This document shows positions 1 through 10,509 of a stretch of DNA of 64,000 nt, piece after piece. The notes under the pieces are model-generated. The model had not been told where the DNA came from. It searched no databases and saw only the letters and a list, made by a program, of their open reading frames with translations. The first letter of the stretch is position 1. Every line of letters begins with the position of its first letter. A program made the translations under genes and the position numbers. This DNA comes from Alectoria sarmentosa (taxonomy: Eukaryota > Ascomycota > Lecanoromycetes > Lecanorales > Parmeliaceae), in assembly GCA_009733775.1 (NCBI GenBank), contig WOGZ01000030.1, forward strand, positions 140,784 through 204,783, in the 5' to 3' direction.

Positions 1-249
1 GCTAAGGCTTAAGATTTAAAGCATTCAATCTCTTTATATGAGTATTCAATTTCATTTTATCAAACTGTTGAAATATGATAATGAAATGAAATACGATGTG
101 AAAAATAAATTAATTATTCTCTTAAAGCTTCTCTGAAACAATTCTTTATATAATAAAAAATATGTGATTAACATAATAATAAATCGAAAAAAATTGAAAA
201 TCAATCTTCTTTTCAACACGGGCATCGCATTCTCTTTCAAATACAATTA
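1..249. other. AT-rich left edge, no gene
   Basis: This stretch is AT-rich and dominated by A/T runs and stop codons in all frames. The only open stretches are short and have no recognisable product. It grades into the minisatellite that follows, and some of its words (gcattcaat, cataaa) look like decayed units of it. I see no promoter, RNA gene or mobile-element end here. Confidence 0.5.
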
Positions 250-612
250 TAAAATATTGAATCAAGCCTCTTCGCATAGGGCATTCAATTTTTTCGCATA
301 AAACATTTAATCCCTTCACATAAAGCAATTAATGAATTTCAAATCTTTACATTAAAGCATTAAATCTTTATTTTTATCTGAGCTTCTTATAACAAAATGA
401 GATCAAATTTTTAAATCAAAACGTCGTAACGTACATCAAGAGTCCCTATATCAAAACGTCGTAACATATATCAAATCCCTACATTAAGGCGCCGTAACGT
501 ACATCAAGTCCCTGCGCCAAGGCAATAAATCCTTATATCAAGGGCATTGAGTCCTTGCATCAGAGCGTCGTAACGTACATCAAATCTCTACATCAGGGCG
601 TTAAAGTTCCAG
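250..612. repeat. Degenerate minisatellite, units of about 35-40 bp
   Basis: Recurring words such as gcgtcgtaacgtacatcaa followed by tccctacatcaa or tccctgcgccaa appear about every 35-40 bp, most clearly from about 420 to 600. The left half (about 250-420) carries the same framework with many C-to-T and G-to-A differences, for example acattaaagcattaaatc. This is a decayed tandem array, and the left part looks more mutated than the right. No coding function is evident. Confidence 0.6.
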
Positions 613-666
613 ATTTTTATTGAGTGTTGAGTGCTTGATGCGTCAGTAAAGATATGCGAAATAAAG

Positions 667-729
667 GGCTACGTACATGTATCAAAAGGTTACGTACATG
701 TATCAAAAAGCTACGTGCGGGTATCAAAA
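667..729 (+). repeat. Three tandem copies of a 20-21 bp unit
   Basis: Three adjacent near-identical units read gctacgtacatgtatcaaaa, then ggttacgtacatg..., then agctacgtgcgg.... The third unit is the most diverged. It is a short local duplication between the minisatellite and the Artemis-like gene, and its function is unknown. Confidence 0.75.
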
Positions 730-1473
730 GCCTTTTGAATACGCTAAATCTCCGAGAGGTGCAGATGCATCTACTCCGTACAAGGTATAAGAGGTAGAAT
801 TATTCGGATCCTTCCACCGTCATTCGTCCCCGACTCCCCCGTAACCCCCTCGGTCATAAACTAGGCACAATAAACGTCTTCGGCTTCTCCTCGGCTCAAT
901 TTCTCCCACTCTATCAAAACCCACGCGTATGCATCAATCCACCTGGTGCACCCATACTTAGGTACTTTAGATAGTAGTCGATAGTAGTCGATAGTAGTGT
1001 ACACCAATGCTAAAGATACTCTACGAGAACTCGGGGAAAACGAGCATGTGAGTCCTGCCACGATTCTTTACAGTATAAAAGCAACTTGCAAGTACCTCGG
1101 CGAATTAAAGCCTCTACTTCCAAGTAAGGTAGGTACGTTTCATCCACACCTACTACTTGTTCTTCCCCCTGACTGCAACAAAAGCACGTCGATACAATCT
1201 CAAACGTGTCGCAGACTCGAAGACCGCTTGGCCAACACACATGCTCAATACATTCATCGCCTAACACATCCCTGGCTCTGTGTTCTGAATTTCCTTTCCT
1301 TCATGAATCCAATCATGTTATATTTGTACCGCGTACCCAAGAAGATCTCGCGTCTTGAAATTACCTGATCAGGGTTATGGGCGAGGAAAAGCTTTTACTA
1401 GGAGGCTTTGGATGCTAGATATCAGCCAGAGACTTAATGAGGACGCCGAACGCAAGGCGGCAAGAATTCCAGG
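730..1473. other. Intergenic region upstream of the Artemis-like gene
   Basis: No gene is supported here. Open stretches on both strands (about 861-1,267 on -, 997-1,368 on +) give protein-like strings with no family signature and no convincing splice extension. A small decamer repeat lies inside (969-999). The last few hundred bases presumably hold the promoter of the gene starting at 1,474, but no clear TATA or CCAAT element decides this. Confidence 0.5.
969..999. repeat. Three copies of the decamer atagtagtcg
   Basis: The unit atagtagtcg occurs at 971-980 and 981-990, with a third copy from 991 that diverges at its end. It is a short microsatellite-like duplication in intergenic DNA. Confidence 0.7.
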
Positions 1474-4400
1474 ATGTCTACATTCAGCGGAGTAGTAGAG
1501 GGTACGGACAATCCCATCATGTCTCATGCACAAGGGCTCACAGATCTCCAGAATTCCCTGAAATTCGGAGTTCGTCTCCGTTAAGGTCTTTACGATGGCA
1601 ACGCTGACCTGGTTCAAGTTGACTGCTTTCGAAAAATTCATGGGAAAGACAACCCGCTCGCATGCTTTCTCAGTCATGCACACAGTGATCATCTCCATGG
1701 TCTGGAGTCTTTCCGTACGTCTGTTTTGTGATGATTCCATCCTACTTTACGCCAAGCTCTGAGTTTCAGCAACTACTTGAGGAGGGAAAGGTCCCTATCG
1801 CTTCAGTATCTGCCTCGAAGCAGCAATACTGACTCGGAAATCTGCCCAGATTCTCCATTCATCTACTGTTCCCCGGCCACTCGAGAGGGATGCACTGCGT
1901 TTCAAAAGTCCGTCAATCAAATGCTGACAAATTTGTAGCTCGTGCTCCGCCTCGAAAAGTCCCAACATCGCATGAATTTTCACCGCGGTATCCTGGAGTC
2001 GAGGAAACAGCATTACAAGCATCTTAGTAGATTGCTGGTAAGTTTTCACCGCTATTGATAAATGCAAGAAGCTTACATGTGCTTCAGAAGACAATACCCT
2101 TGAATACTCCAACAGAGGTGGAGCTAAAGCTAGGAAAGTTTCTTAGAGTAACCTTGCTAGATGTGAGTTTCTTGTGTCCGTAGAAGAGTTGTGCTTATGG
2201 GATTCAGGCAAATCACTGTGTCGGCGCGGTCATGTTCCTTATTGAAAATGATACGAAGGCAGTACTGTACACCGGCGATATTCGATGTAAGCTTCACGTT
2301 GTGAGGACATGATGCTTTTTAATATATGTATATAGCCGAGCCTTGGTGGGTCAATTCTTTGATTCGAAACCCCGTCGTCCTTCCATACACCCATGGCCTG
2401 AAGCGTTTAGACAAAATCTACCTGGACACGACTTTCGCTTCCAAGAATATCCACTGTCGAAAGTTCCCAACGAAAGCAGAAGGACTGAGAGAGCTTCTCG
2501 AGAAGGTCACCAAGTATCCGATTCATACTGTCTTTCACTTCCACGCCTGGACCTTCGGTTATGAGGACGTTTGGATTGCTCTATCAAGTGCCTTGCGATC
2601 GCAGGTTTGGCTTTCTCTTGATTCTTCCTCGGCCTAAGAGCTTAAAGAATTCTAGATTCACGTAGACGAGTACAAGTATTCTTTGTACAAATCCCTCAAC
2701 ACTACTGCTAGAATCAAGAACCTTTGCCACGAGGGCTCTGCACTATATGGCTTTGAGTATGGTAACAAGTTCCAAAACGGATGCTTGACGCCAGAACAGC
2801 ATGTTCGCCTGCACAGTTGCCAGCACGAAATGGGCTGCAGCGTATTGGAGGCGTCGAACATTGTCTACATACGACCGATTATTTCGCGCTCAATCAAGGG
2901 CCTTGTCCTACCGTAGGTCTACTTATTGTAATTTTTCCTTTCCAATTCGTCCAGAAGCTTGAGTCACAGGGAAAGACTGAAGAGTCCAGAACTCCACCGT
3001 CATACTTACATCTTGATCTTGTCTATAAGAAGGAAGGCTGACTCCGGACTTTGAAGTGAGATCGACGCTGGAGGAGGCGGTGGCGACCTCAATCAAGTGC
3101 ACGAGCTTGAGCTCAACGATGCTACTGCTGTAGGAAACTTAGTCGAGTTATGCACAAAAGAAATCATAGACCATGAAACACGGTCAAATACAATCGATCT
3201 GATAATCGCAGCGAGGAAGACCAAGAAGTTGGTTGTCTCATTGGATACTCCTGGTCTCGACGCGAGACATGAGACGATGCCACTAGCAAACCTTGCAAAG
3301 AACCTCGCTAAGCTTGTTGTTGGAGATGGCGAAGTCAGCCAGATTGACAAAAAAGTTGGAACTTTATGCATGGGCAGCGGAAAGACACTGGAAACATGCC
3401 CTGTGAGGCAAGAACTTCCACAGAGTATAGTTAGTGCTGTCAAGACTGGAAACAGAATACACAATGACTCACTTGCATAGGAATTTCCGTACTCGAGGCA
3501 CTCTTCGTATGAAGAGCTTTGCGATCTTGTAAAGGCGTTTGAGCCCATTGATGTCTATCCATGCACCATCGACGAAAAGTATATGGATCTCAGCGTAAGT
3601 ATCGAGGGTCTTTTTGGCCACCTGTGTTTCGGTTCTACATACGCTCATGACGAAGACATGAGAAAACTTGCAAATCGACGGGGAAATTTCAATTGTCGTA
3701 CAGACGATCGTGACCTACAGACTATGACATCTTCGAGAGATGGCACCGTCGATCAGCGAGACACAAGTCCTGTGAGCCTTCTCGGATCCGCATTAGATCC
3801 TGAATCTCACGCTCTTGACGATCTGAAGCGCTTGCCAAAGCGCCCGCGGACCAGTCCACCATTCCCAGTAAACCAACAAGGCGATCTTGGTCTACCGACC
3901 GAAATATTGTCTCCGAGACGAAAGCTACCAGAATTCGAACAATCTTTCAGAAGCTATCACAGACAACGCAAGAGAGAGAAGATAGTACCAAATTCAAAGT
4001 CCTCTGATCCACCATGCAATCGTGTTGGCGGTTATACGGGCACGTCACGGACCGCTCTATTTGGCCATCAAGGGTCTTCTGCAGCACTCCATCTGCAAGA
4101 CCACCAGAAGTTAGACACCCTTCAAAACGGGCGTTTGGCCAGCAGTCCGGTAGATGTGCATTGTGGGACACAAGCCGATCCCATCGAGCTATCCGATCGT
4201 GATTCTTCCAGCCAGGGCAACGAAGCGTGTGACTTCCTGCTCGAGGAGATGCCTGAGCCGGACGATATACCAAACGCCCTGAATGAAAGCCTATTAGATC
4301 CCGAAACGCAGATCACGCTCTCGGACGCAGCTTTTGAATCCCAATCATCGCATACCTCGAACTCTGACATCAAAGCAATGAGATTGCAAAAGAGAAAGGA

Positions 4401-4500
4401 AGCGTACAAAGCGGCGAAAGATCCAAGTGGTATCTGGGAAACTGATCATGGACTCATCTCCTCGAACGCTCATCACGGGGAAGAAGAGCTTGAGCTTTGA
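1474..4500 (+). CDS. Artemis/SNM1-family DNA-repair nuclease (metallo-beta-lactamase, beta-CASP, DRMBL)
   Basis: Predicted nuclease of the SNM1/PSO2/Artemis family, whose members process DNA ends and crosslinks in the nucleus. Exons: 1474-1501, 1552-1569, 1619-1714, 1850-1887, 1939-2037, 2088-2162, 2208-2286, 2336-2604, 2656-2912, 3057-3429, 3481-4500, giving 2,352 nt or 783 aa. The start opens MSTFSGVVEEFPEIRIDCF, as the family does. Visible residues: Asp17; HAHSDH at 35-40 (HxHxDH metal site); His121 in ANHC; Asp142 in TGDIR; beta-CASP Asp175 in YLDTTF; DRMBL motif PYSRHSSY just after residue 445. The arrangement resembles Artemis more than Pso2. The C-terminal 300 or so residues are disordered and basic/acidic, with a SUMO-interaction-like PIELSD near 677. 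Introns are 44-51 nt except two of 135 and 144 nt. Intron 4 (1888-1938) begins GG rather than GT, so the locus may be damaged. The neighbouring urease converges on it. Confidence 0.88.
1888..1938 (+). other. Intron 4 of the Artemis-like gene with non-canonical GG donor
   Basis: Family alignment demands that ...SPATRE be joined directly to LVLRLEK. The 51 nt between them end in a good acceptor (ctgac branch site, then ttgtag) but begin ggatgc where gtatgc would be expected. Retaining the intron stays in frame but reaches a TAG at its last codon, truncating the protein near residue 76 before most of the active site. The only nearby GT (gtttca, at 1899) would shift the frame. Confidence 0.7.
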
Positions 4501-4992
4501 CGGATGACTTCAATTGGGGGTATGGCAATCGATGAGCCGAGAATTTTGAGCAGAGATCTTCGTTCCGAGGCGCTGATATTTTTCCTAGATATTTTGTTTG
4601 TGTGTGAATGGGCTTTGCTTGAGCCTGGCTGACTCAAAAGCACAGTTGGCGAAGCCTTGTGCGTGTGTCTGACTTGATGTTTTCAAATTGATATCAAATA
4701 GGCGCGGCCGTTCCATACTTTGAGACGAACATTTGACAGCATATATGTTGTGTTCTTCGCTTGCTTATTTAGATGTCACTCTTATAGACGAAGTCTGGCA
4801 CTGACAGAGATGGATTCATAGGCGCTGAGCAAGAATAACCCGGTTTTTGTTGCAACGATCAACTCTTCCCAGTAACGTCTCGGATTTAACCCAGCAAGTA
4901 ACATATGCTGCGCTTGTCTTGCAAGCATACGTTTTGAATCCCAACGCTTTGTGGATCCCCGCTTTGCCCGCCGACTTGACTACTTGACGCCC
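4501..4992. other. Convergent 3' intergenic region
   Basis: These 492 bp lie between the stop codons of the Artemis-like gene (+) and the urease gene (-). They should hold both 3' untranslated regions and terminators. I see no open frame with a recognisable product and no repeat. Composition is normal for the gene-bearing part of the window. Confidence 0.6.
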
Positions 4993-7911
4993 TCAATAGA
5001 CATAATACGTCTGCGCCAGTGGCAATTCTGTGGCAGGTTCGGCTTTACAAATCACTCCATCTGCTTCGACGATCTAGATTTTTGATTCTTTGCATCAGTG
5101 CGTTTGGCATCAAAGGTGACGAGATTACTCACGTATGTTTCAGGGTCCACCTTCATCTTTGGCATTAAATCGTTGTACTTCATATCCTTCTTGCCAATAT
5201 TCCTGCAATTCTTTACAACCTCAATCCGTTTGCGCAATTGGTACGTCTGGACGGTCCCAGTATCGACAGAGGCTTTGGACACAAAGGTAATGGATGTTTG
5301 GGGGACGAAAGTCTGCCACGGAGAATATAAGTTCGAGGGCGAAAAAGGGATCTGGATTACGATGCGTGGTTACTTACGGCAAACATTGGACGCATTAAAA
5401 CTGGTTCAACCGTGGGGATGGATGCGTTAGGATCTCCCTGAACGCGCATCAGCAAGGTGGGTGCATGCATGCCGAACGAATGAAAGTAACGCACCATTTG
5501 CATATGGGATATCATGCCACTTTTTATGACCATTGTGGGCTTCGTCCCGAAGTTGGCCGGATTCCAGAGGACAAGATCTGCCAATTTGCCAATTTCGACG
5601 CTTCCAATCATATGACCCATACCTTGGGTGATTGCGGGATTGATCGTATATTTGCTGATGTACCTCTTGACTCTGAAGTTATCTGCTCCTGTACCTTCAT
5701 CTTCCTTAAGGGTGCCACTCTGTAATTTGTTCTTATGTGCAGTGTTCCAGGTCCGCAATATGACTTCCCCACAGCGACCCATTGCTTGCGAGTCAGAAGA
5801 CATCATACTGATAGCGCCGAGGTCGTGCAGAACATCCTCAGCAGCAATTGTCTCCGCACGAATACGTGATTCCGCGAAAGCGACATCTTCAGGGATGTTC
5901 TTCGATAAATGGTGACACACCATTAGCATATCCAGATGCTCATCGAGGGTGTTGCGAGTATAAGGCCGGGTAGGGTTAGTACTGCTAGGAAGAACATTGC
6001 CGTGTTCGACAACGGAGATGATGTCAGGTGCATGTCCTCCTCCTGCGCCTTCAGTGTGATAGGTGTGAATTGTCCGATCTTTGAAAGCCTTGATTGTTTG
6101 CTCGACGAACCCTGACTCATTAAGCGTGTCCGTATGGATCAGGCATTGCACATCATGCTCGTCACAAACACTGAGACATGTATCAATGGCGGCTGGAGTC
6201 GTACCCCAATCTTCATGCAGCTTCAAACCTGCGGCTCCTGCGATGCACTGCTCTTGCAGGGCTCGAGGACCGCTATCGTTGCCTTTGCCTGTAATTCCAA
6301 AATTTATGGGAAGCTCATCACAGGCTTGAAGCATCTGGCGCATATGGGTTTTTCCGGGTGTACAGGTTGTTGCATTAGTACCTGTACTCGGGCCTGTGCC
6401 TCCCCCAAGCATGGTTGTGATGCCCGAAGCCACAGCCTCGTGTGCTTGCTGGGGGCATATGAAATGAATATGGGAATCCATACCACCAGCTGTAATTATC
6501 TTGCCCTCACCTGCGATGACATCCGTGCTGGAACCTACTACCATGGCCGGGTCAACTGCATCCATGACGTCTGGATTGCCAGCTTTGCCGATGCCAACGA
6601 TGACCCCGTTCTTGATACCGATGTCGGCCTTGACAATTCCACTCCAGTCCACGATGAGAGCATTCGAGATGACAGTATCCAAAGACTCAAAGTCCGAACG
6701 GCCACTAGCCTGACCCATACCCTCTCGCAATGTCTTCCCTCCACCAAAAGTTAATTCGTCGCCGTACACAGTATAATCTTTCTCGACCTTGATCCACAAG
6801 CTTGTCGAGCCCAATCGCACAGTATCGCCAACTGTCGGTCCAAACATGCCGTTGTATCCCTCGCGGCTCATTGTGAAAGGGTCGATGTGAGCGCTATCTC
6901 CAGCGGGCTGTGGTGTATGAGCAAATCCTCCCTCCTGTAACCTTTTCAAAATCTCATCTGCGCGAGAAAGGTCGATGGAGCCAGAAGCTAATCCATTCCC
7001 GCCTCTAATGATCTTCTTCCCTCCGATCTCAACGCAAGTGACAGTCTTTGTGTCTCCCGGCTCAAACCGAACGGACGTTCCCGCAGCAATATCGAGGAAG
7101 TAGCCATAAGCCTTGAGGCGGTCAAAATCTAGTTGGGGGTTTGCTTCGATCAAATGATAGTGAGAACCAACCTAGGTCCACGTTCAGCGAGTGAAAAGGT
7201 CTGGCATGAGACACAGCACGCGTACTTGTATGGGCCGATCTCCCTTGCTAACGATCTTCAGCGTCATCCTTTTCCTGCCCTCTTTCACTGCAATTCTTCC
7301 CTCCTTGACTGATATAACAACTCCAGGCATTTTCTCGGCATCATAATCTTGGGGATCTGGTAGCGGGAAGAGGTCCGTCGCAGGAATGGGGAGAAAACTG
7401 CCGTATAAGGCTTTCTCCAGATCGCCATCATCAGAACTAACCGGATGATGAACTGTCACGAGATATGTGCCACTGGGGAATGTACCCTCAACCATGAGCT
7501 CGGCGAGAGAATGAACAACAGATGGGAGGACATGACGCCTGCCAAGCATGGTTTTACCGAATGACATGAGGTCTGCCACAGAGTGATTGCCATCACGGAT
7601 GAGCTGCGTGATCAGTATCGGTAGTGTCTACGAGCACCTGTGCAGGGAAGATACCTCTTGCAGATTATTAGCAATCAAAGCCTAGTATTTCAATTCATTA
7701 GATATATGAAGAAGACGATAGTTGGCCAGGCCAAGCATACGGTGGCCTCTGCATGGTTCAATTTGACTCCGCGAGCGAGTCTACGCTGAGCCAGCAAGCC
7801 CAACTGAGAGGTGACGAGCTTGTCGAGCTGTGTGGAGAGGATATCAGCGCCAGGCCAAGGGAGAAGATACACAATTGGTGGGAAAGATACCTCTTTTGGT
7901 ACGAGATGCAT
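4993..7911 (-). CDS. URE1: Urease (nickel-dependent urea amidohydrolase), single-chain eukaryotic form
   Basis: Hydrolyses urea to ammonia and carbamate in the cytosol. Exons in transcription order: 7911-7891, 7827-7741, 7681-7655, 7603-7226, 7171-5378, 5312-5133, 5073-4993, giving 2,568 nt or 855 aa, close to usual fungal ureases. The start MHLVPKE is followed by the gamma-like (about 1-110), beta-like (about 130-260) and alpha-like (about 270-855) regions fused in one chain. Nickel ligands are visible: His405 and His407 in DSHIHF, carbamylated Lys488 in GLKLHED, His517, His543 and Asp631. The flap Cys590 and following His pair (VCHHLSK) is intact. These numbers run two below jack-bean urease, which supports every splice choice. 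The six introns are 51-65 nt, all with GT-AG ends. No frameshift or missing catalytic residue is seen. Activity also needs nickel and accessory proteins encoded elsewhere. Confidence 0.97.
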
Positions 7912-8440
7912 GATAATATAAGTGGATCAGTGGGATTTGCGCACCCCTCACTGTCATGCTTTGGCGATTACGACCAGATGTGACCTTCAATCTGCAACAA
8001 GTACCTCATTCGTACTCGGTAAGAAAGGTGGGGGAGGTGGGGTTGCCTGCAGGAAATGCCGCGGGGCACTCAAAAGGATCGACACCAGCCAGAAGTGCTA
8101 GCGACCTCTCTGTTTTGCGGCCATAGCTGTTTGTCAAAATCATCAATGATAGCGGTAAGTTATGATGACTCTAATCGCTCGATATACAACGCAGTGCTTC
8201 CATGTTTGTTTCGATGAACTCTTGGTTTAGAAGCACGATCGCCAGTAAGCCATGGAGGAAATGAGACCAGTAAACGCCCTCAGCTCACCGCATGAACGAG
8301 CCTCGCGTCGCTGTACATACCCCTATTCATCAAGATCCTTTGTGCTCTCGGCATTTTGAGTACATCTTCAGCCCACAAGAACACTCAGGGTACCTGGATC
8401 AACTTCTGGATCATATACGGACGTTGACCGACAATGGAGC
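7912..8440. promoter_or_regulatory. Urease upstream region and HMG-gene 3' region
   Basis: This 529-bp stretch between the urease start codon and the HMG-box stop codon must contain the urease promoter, since both genes read leftward. GATA words occur (for example near 7,912, 8,147 and 8,180), the core bound by fungal nitrogen regulators of the AreA/NIT2 type. Three in 500 bp is not clearly more than chance. Short open stretches here are not supported as genes. Confidence 0.45.
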
Positions 8441-9841
8441 TCATGCTTCGGCTGCTTCGCTCTTCCGTTTCCTTCCCTTCTTCTTCTGCTGCTTCTGCTG
8501 GCTATCTTGGCCTGTCAGCTTGGGCGGTGAGCTCGGCGGCTCGGCAACTGTCTCCTTGTTCGACTCAGTCACATCTCCGGTACCTTTCGTCTCCTTCTTC
8601 TTCGAAGCCTTTTTCCTCTTCTCGGGTGATGTCTTCTCGGGAGATTGTGAGGTCGACTCAGTAAGTACTGGCTCAGGTGCCTTTGCCAGGGTCTGTTTCG
8701 CCGATGATGGCTTCCTTTCTGCCGTATTCTTGGCAGTCTTCTTTCGCTTGGGAGAAGGAGCTTTGACTGGCTCAGGAGAGTCTTCGTCAGATGTAGTGGA
8801 TGAATCGCTGTCGTCTTCTTCGTCGATATTGCCAGGATCGAGATCGGCCGGTGCAGGTATCTTGCCATCCTTCTTTGTGGTTTCATAAAGCTTTTTGGCT
8901 TCGGCGTCACTGATCTCTGGGATTGGTTTGCCTGCTTTGTACGCATCCGTTTGAGCCCTGTAGCGCGCAAAGTTGACCGCATATCTATATTGCCATTCCT
9001 TTGAACAAGAATTAGCACAATGAACGCGTAAGCATCAGTCAGAGACGGCCCATCTTACACTTTTGTCCTTGTCGGTCATCTCTCGCCATCTCCGTCCTCC
9101 CTCGTCTTGAACCTCTTTAGCTGTATGGCCTGACCCCATTTCGGTCGCAATAGCTGGTCGGGCAGTCTGCAAGTACAAGAAGAATGGGGTTAGGGCGCGC
9201 TTGGGCGCATTTTTGTCGTGTGGAGCTCTCTTCCTCTTCTTGCCTTCTGGGGGAGCTTCGATGGTTGGGGCAGGCGTAGGGCCACGGCCACCGAAAAGGC
9301 CGTTCTCACCACTCAGAGGATTGGATATGTTCAGCTGCTCAAGAGATGAAGCACTGCCTCGGCCAATGACTGTGTCCGTGTGCGCGATGTACGCGCGTGA
9401 GAGATCCGAGACTGCCGATTGAAGGGTGGCTAAACCAGTGACCACCTTAGGCGCAATAGTCAGCTGACCTTGCTCGTCGGGATTGATAGCGCCGCACATG
9501 ATATTGTGAACAAGCATGTATGCTATGTTGCAAACATTTTGGCAAGGCAGAGTAAGGAGATGAACGGCTTGTAGTGCCTCGTCGCGTTGATCGCGACTCA
9601 TATAGTGCTGAGGTGGAGGCATTATAGAAATGAGGTGGTGGTGGGAGTGCGGTGGGGCTCAGTGGTTGTGGTCAGACGCGGTGAGGTTGTGAAATGGACG
9701 AGTCGAGTCGCGACAAAGCCATAGTTGTGACAGGAAATAAGTGAAGCTTACCGAGTTCCTGGTGCGGACAAAATCCTCAACACTGATCTGTAGACTTCCA
9801 GAGTCCTTTGGCTTCTCTTCGGCCTTCTTGGGACGCGCCAT
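8441..9841 (-). CDS. HMG-box DNA-binding protein with acidic/lysine-rich tail
   Basis: Predicted nuclear chromatin or transcription protein. Exons in transcription order: 9841-9752, 9445-9059, 8998-8441, giving 1,035 nt or 344 aa. Residues 1-60 form a conserved-looking N-terminal segment (VEDFVRTRNS then VVTGLATLQSAVSDLSRAYI). A KKRKR nuclear-localisation-like run lies at about 99-103. One HMG box spans about 108-180 (NAPKRALTPFFLYLQ, then RRWREMTDKDKSEWQYRY) and is interrupted by the 60-nt second intron. The tail (about 184-344) has an acidic Asp/Glu/Ser patch, then many Lys, Pro and Ser residues, and is probably disordered. The first intron (9446-9751, 306 nt) is unusually long for this locus and contains an in-frame ATG at 9622 that could give a different N-terminus. 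The box is certain; target genes cannot be inferred. Confidence 0.9.
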
Positions 9842-10399
9842 GATGAGTGTTCTTGATGAGTGTTATGGTGTAAACAAACGTCGATGCGGGTGGAGGATTT
9901 CGGTAGAGATGATGTTATGGGAAGAAATTTCGGGGGGCCGGGTGCCCTTAAGAGGGACTTCGTTGTTAGCCGGGAGCCCAAGACCAAGCCCTAGCAACAC
10001 CTTATCTACCCTATCGCAGGGCGTCCTGGATGCTCACTCCCCACTTCCTTAAGCGAGACACCGCTGTAGACCTTCCAATGCAGAAAGTACTAAGGGGCCA
10101 AGACACCCGTAACCAGCCCAAATGCCGCTATTAGCCCTAATACATTAGGCTCTTTGACATTATTTTCATGCACAAGTGGCCGAGTCTCTGCCCTCGAAAC
10201 CGGCCAACCCGCCAACCTTGCCTCTTCTTATCCTCCCAACAGACCGGAATTGCACCCACACGTGGAACTTGCTGCGATTAGCGGTTACTCCCATAACGGA
10301 ATTTCCGACAAGGCACCAAATTTTTCTGTGCTCCAACTGTACCTAGCATAATGGTGTGTCCAGTTTACGTGCAAACCCCTGAAAAGCGTTTATGCCTCG
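9842..10399. promoter_or_regulatory. Upstream region of the HMG-box gene, up to the AT-rich boundary
   Basis: This is normal-composition DNA lying between the HMG-box start codon and the first LTR of the repeat block, and it should contain the HMG gene promoter. A 65-codon open stretch at 10,154-10,351 (+) has no recognisable features and I do not call it. The region stops sharply at the TG of an LTR at 10,400. Confidence 0.55.
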
Positions 10400-10509
10400 T
10401 GTCAAAATTCAGGTCACGTGACGGGCGCATCGCGCCCGTAGCATAGATCGCACTTTCCTCCGTAACACTTTTAAAATAATACAATTAAATGTTCTACATC
10501 ATATTTTGT
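10400..10509 (+). repeat. 5' LTR of Copia-B1
   Basis: Begins TGTCAAAATTCAGGTCACGTG and ends around ATCATATTTTGTA. It aligns with the 125-bp Copia-B2 LTR but lacks one of the duplicated CACGTGACC segments and a few terminal bases. It is still fairly GC-rich (gggcgcatcgcgcccg), unlike the body that follows. The exact 3' edge is uncertain by a few bases. Confidence 0.7.

Noticed and set aside
861..1368. Open stretches of 66-123 codons on both strands upstream of the Artemis-like gene
   Set aside because: They overlap each other on opposite strands, show no family motif, and cannot be extended by plausible splicing. Chance openness in normal-composition DNA is sufficient.
1375..2112. Two open stretches on the - strand (121 and 105 codons)
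   Set aside because: They lie antisense to Artemis exons 1-6, which encode the diagnostic HAHSDH and RMNFHRGILESRK segments on +. They are shadows.
2913..3056. Possible frameshifted coding segment within the Artemis-like gene
   Set aside because: Reading through gives stops in all frames, whereas removing 2,913-3,056 as a GT-AG intron with a ctgac branch site joins GLVLP to EIDAGGGGGDL exactly as expected. No frameshift is needed.
3583..4500. A separate 305-codon gene starting at the internal Met
   Set aside because: The frame continues upstream through the DRMBL motif (PYSRHSSY) to the acceptor at 3,480, so this is the last exon of the Artemis-like gene.
5465..6754. Long open stretches on + (up to 206 codons) opposite the urease gene
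   Set aside because: They are antisense to the main urease exon, which has an intact catalytic sequence on -.
10154..10351. 65-codon open stretch upstream of the repeat block
   Set aside because: No recognisable domain, no splice partners and no codon pattern that sets it apart. Not supported as a gene.
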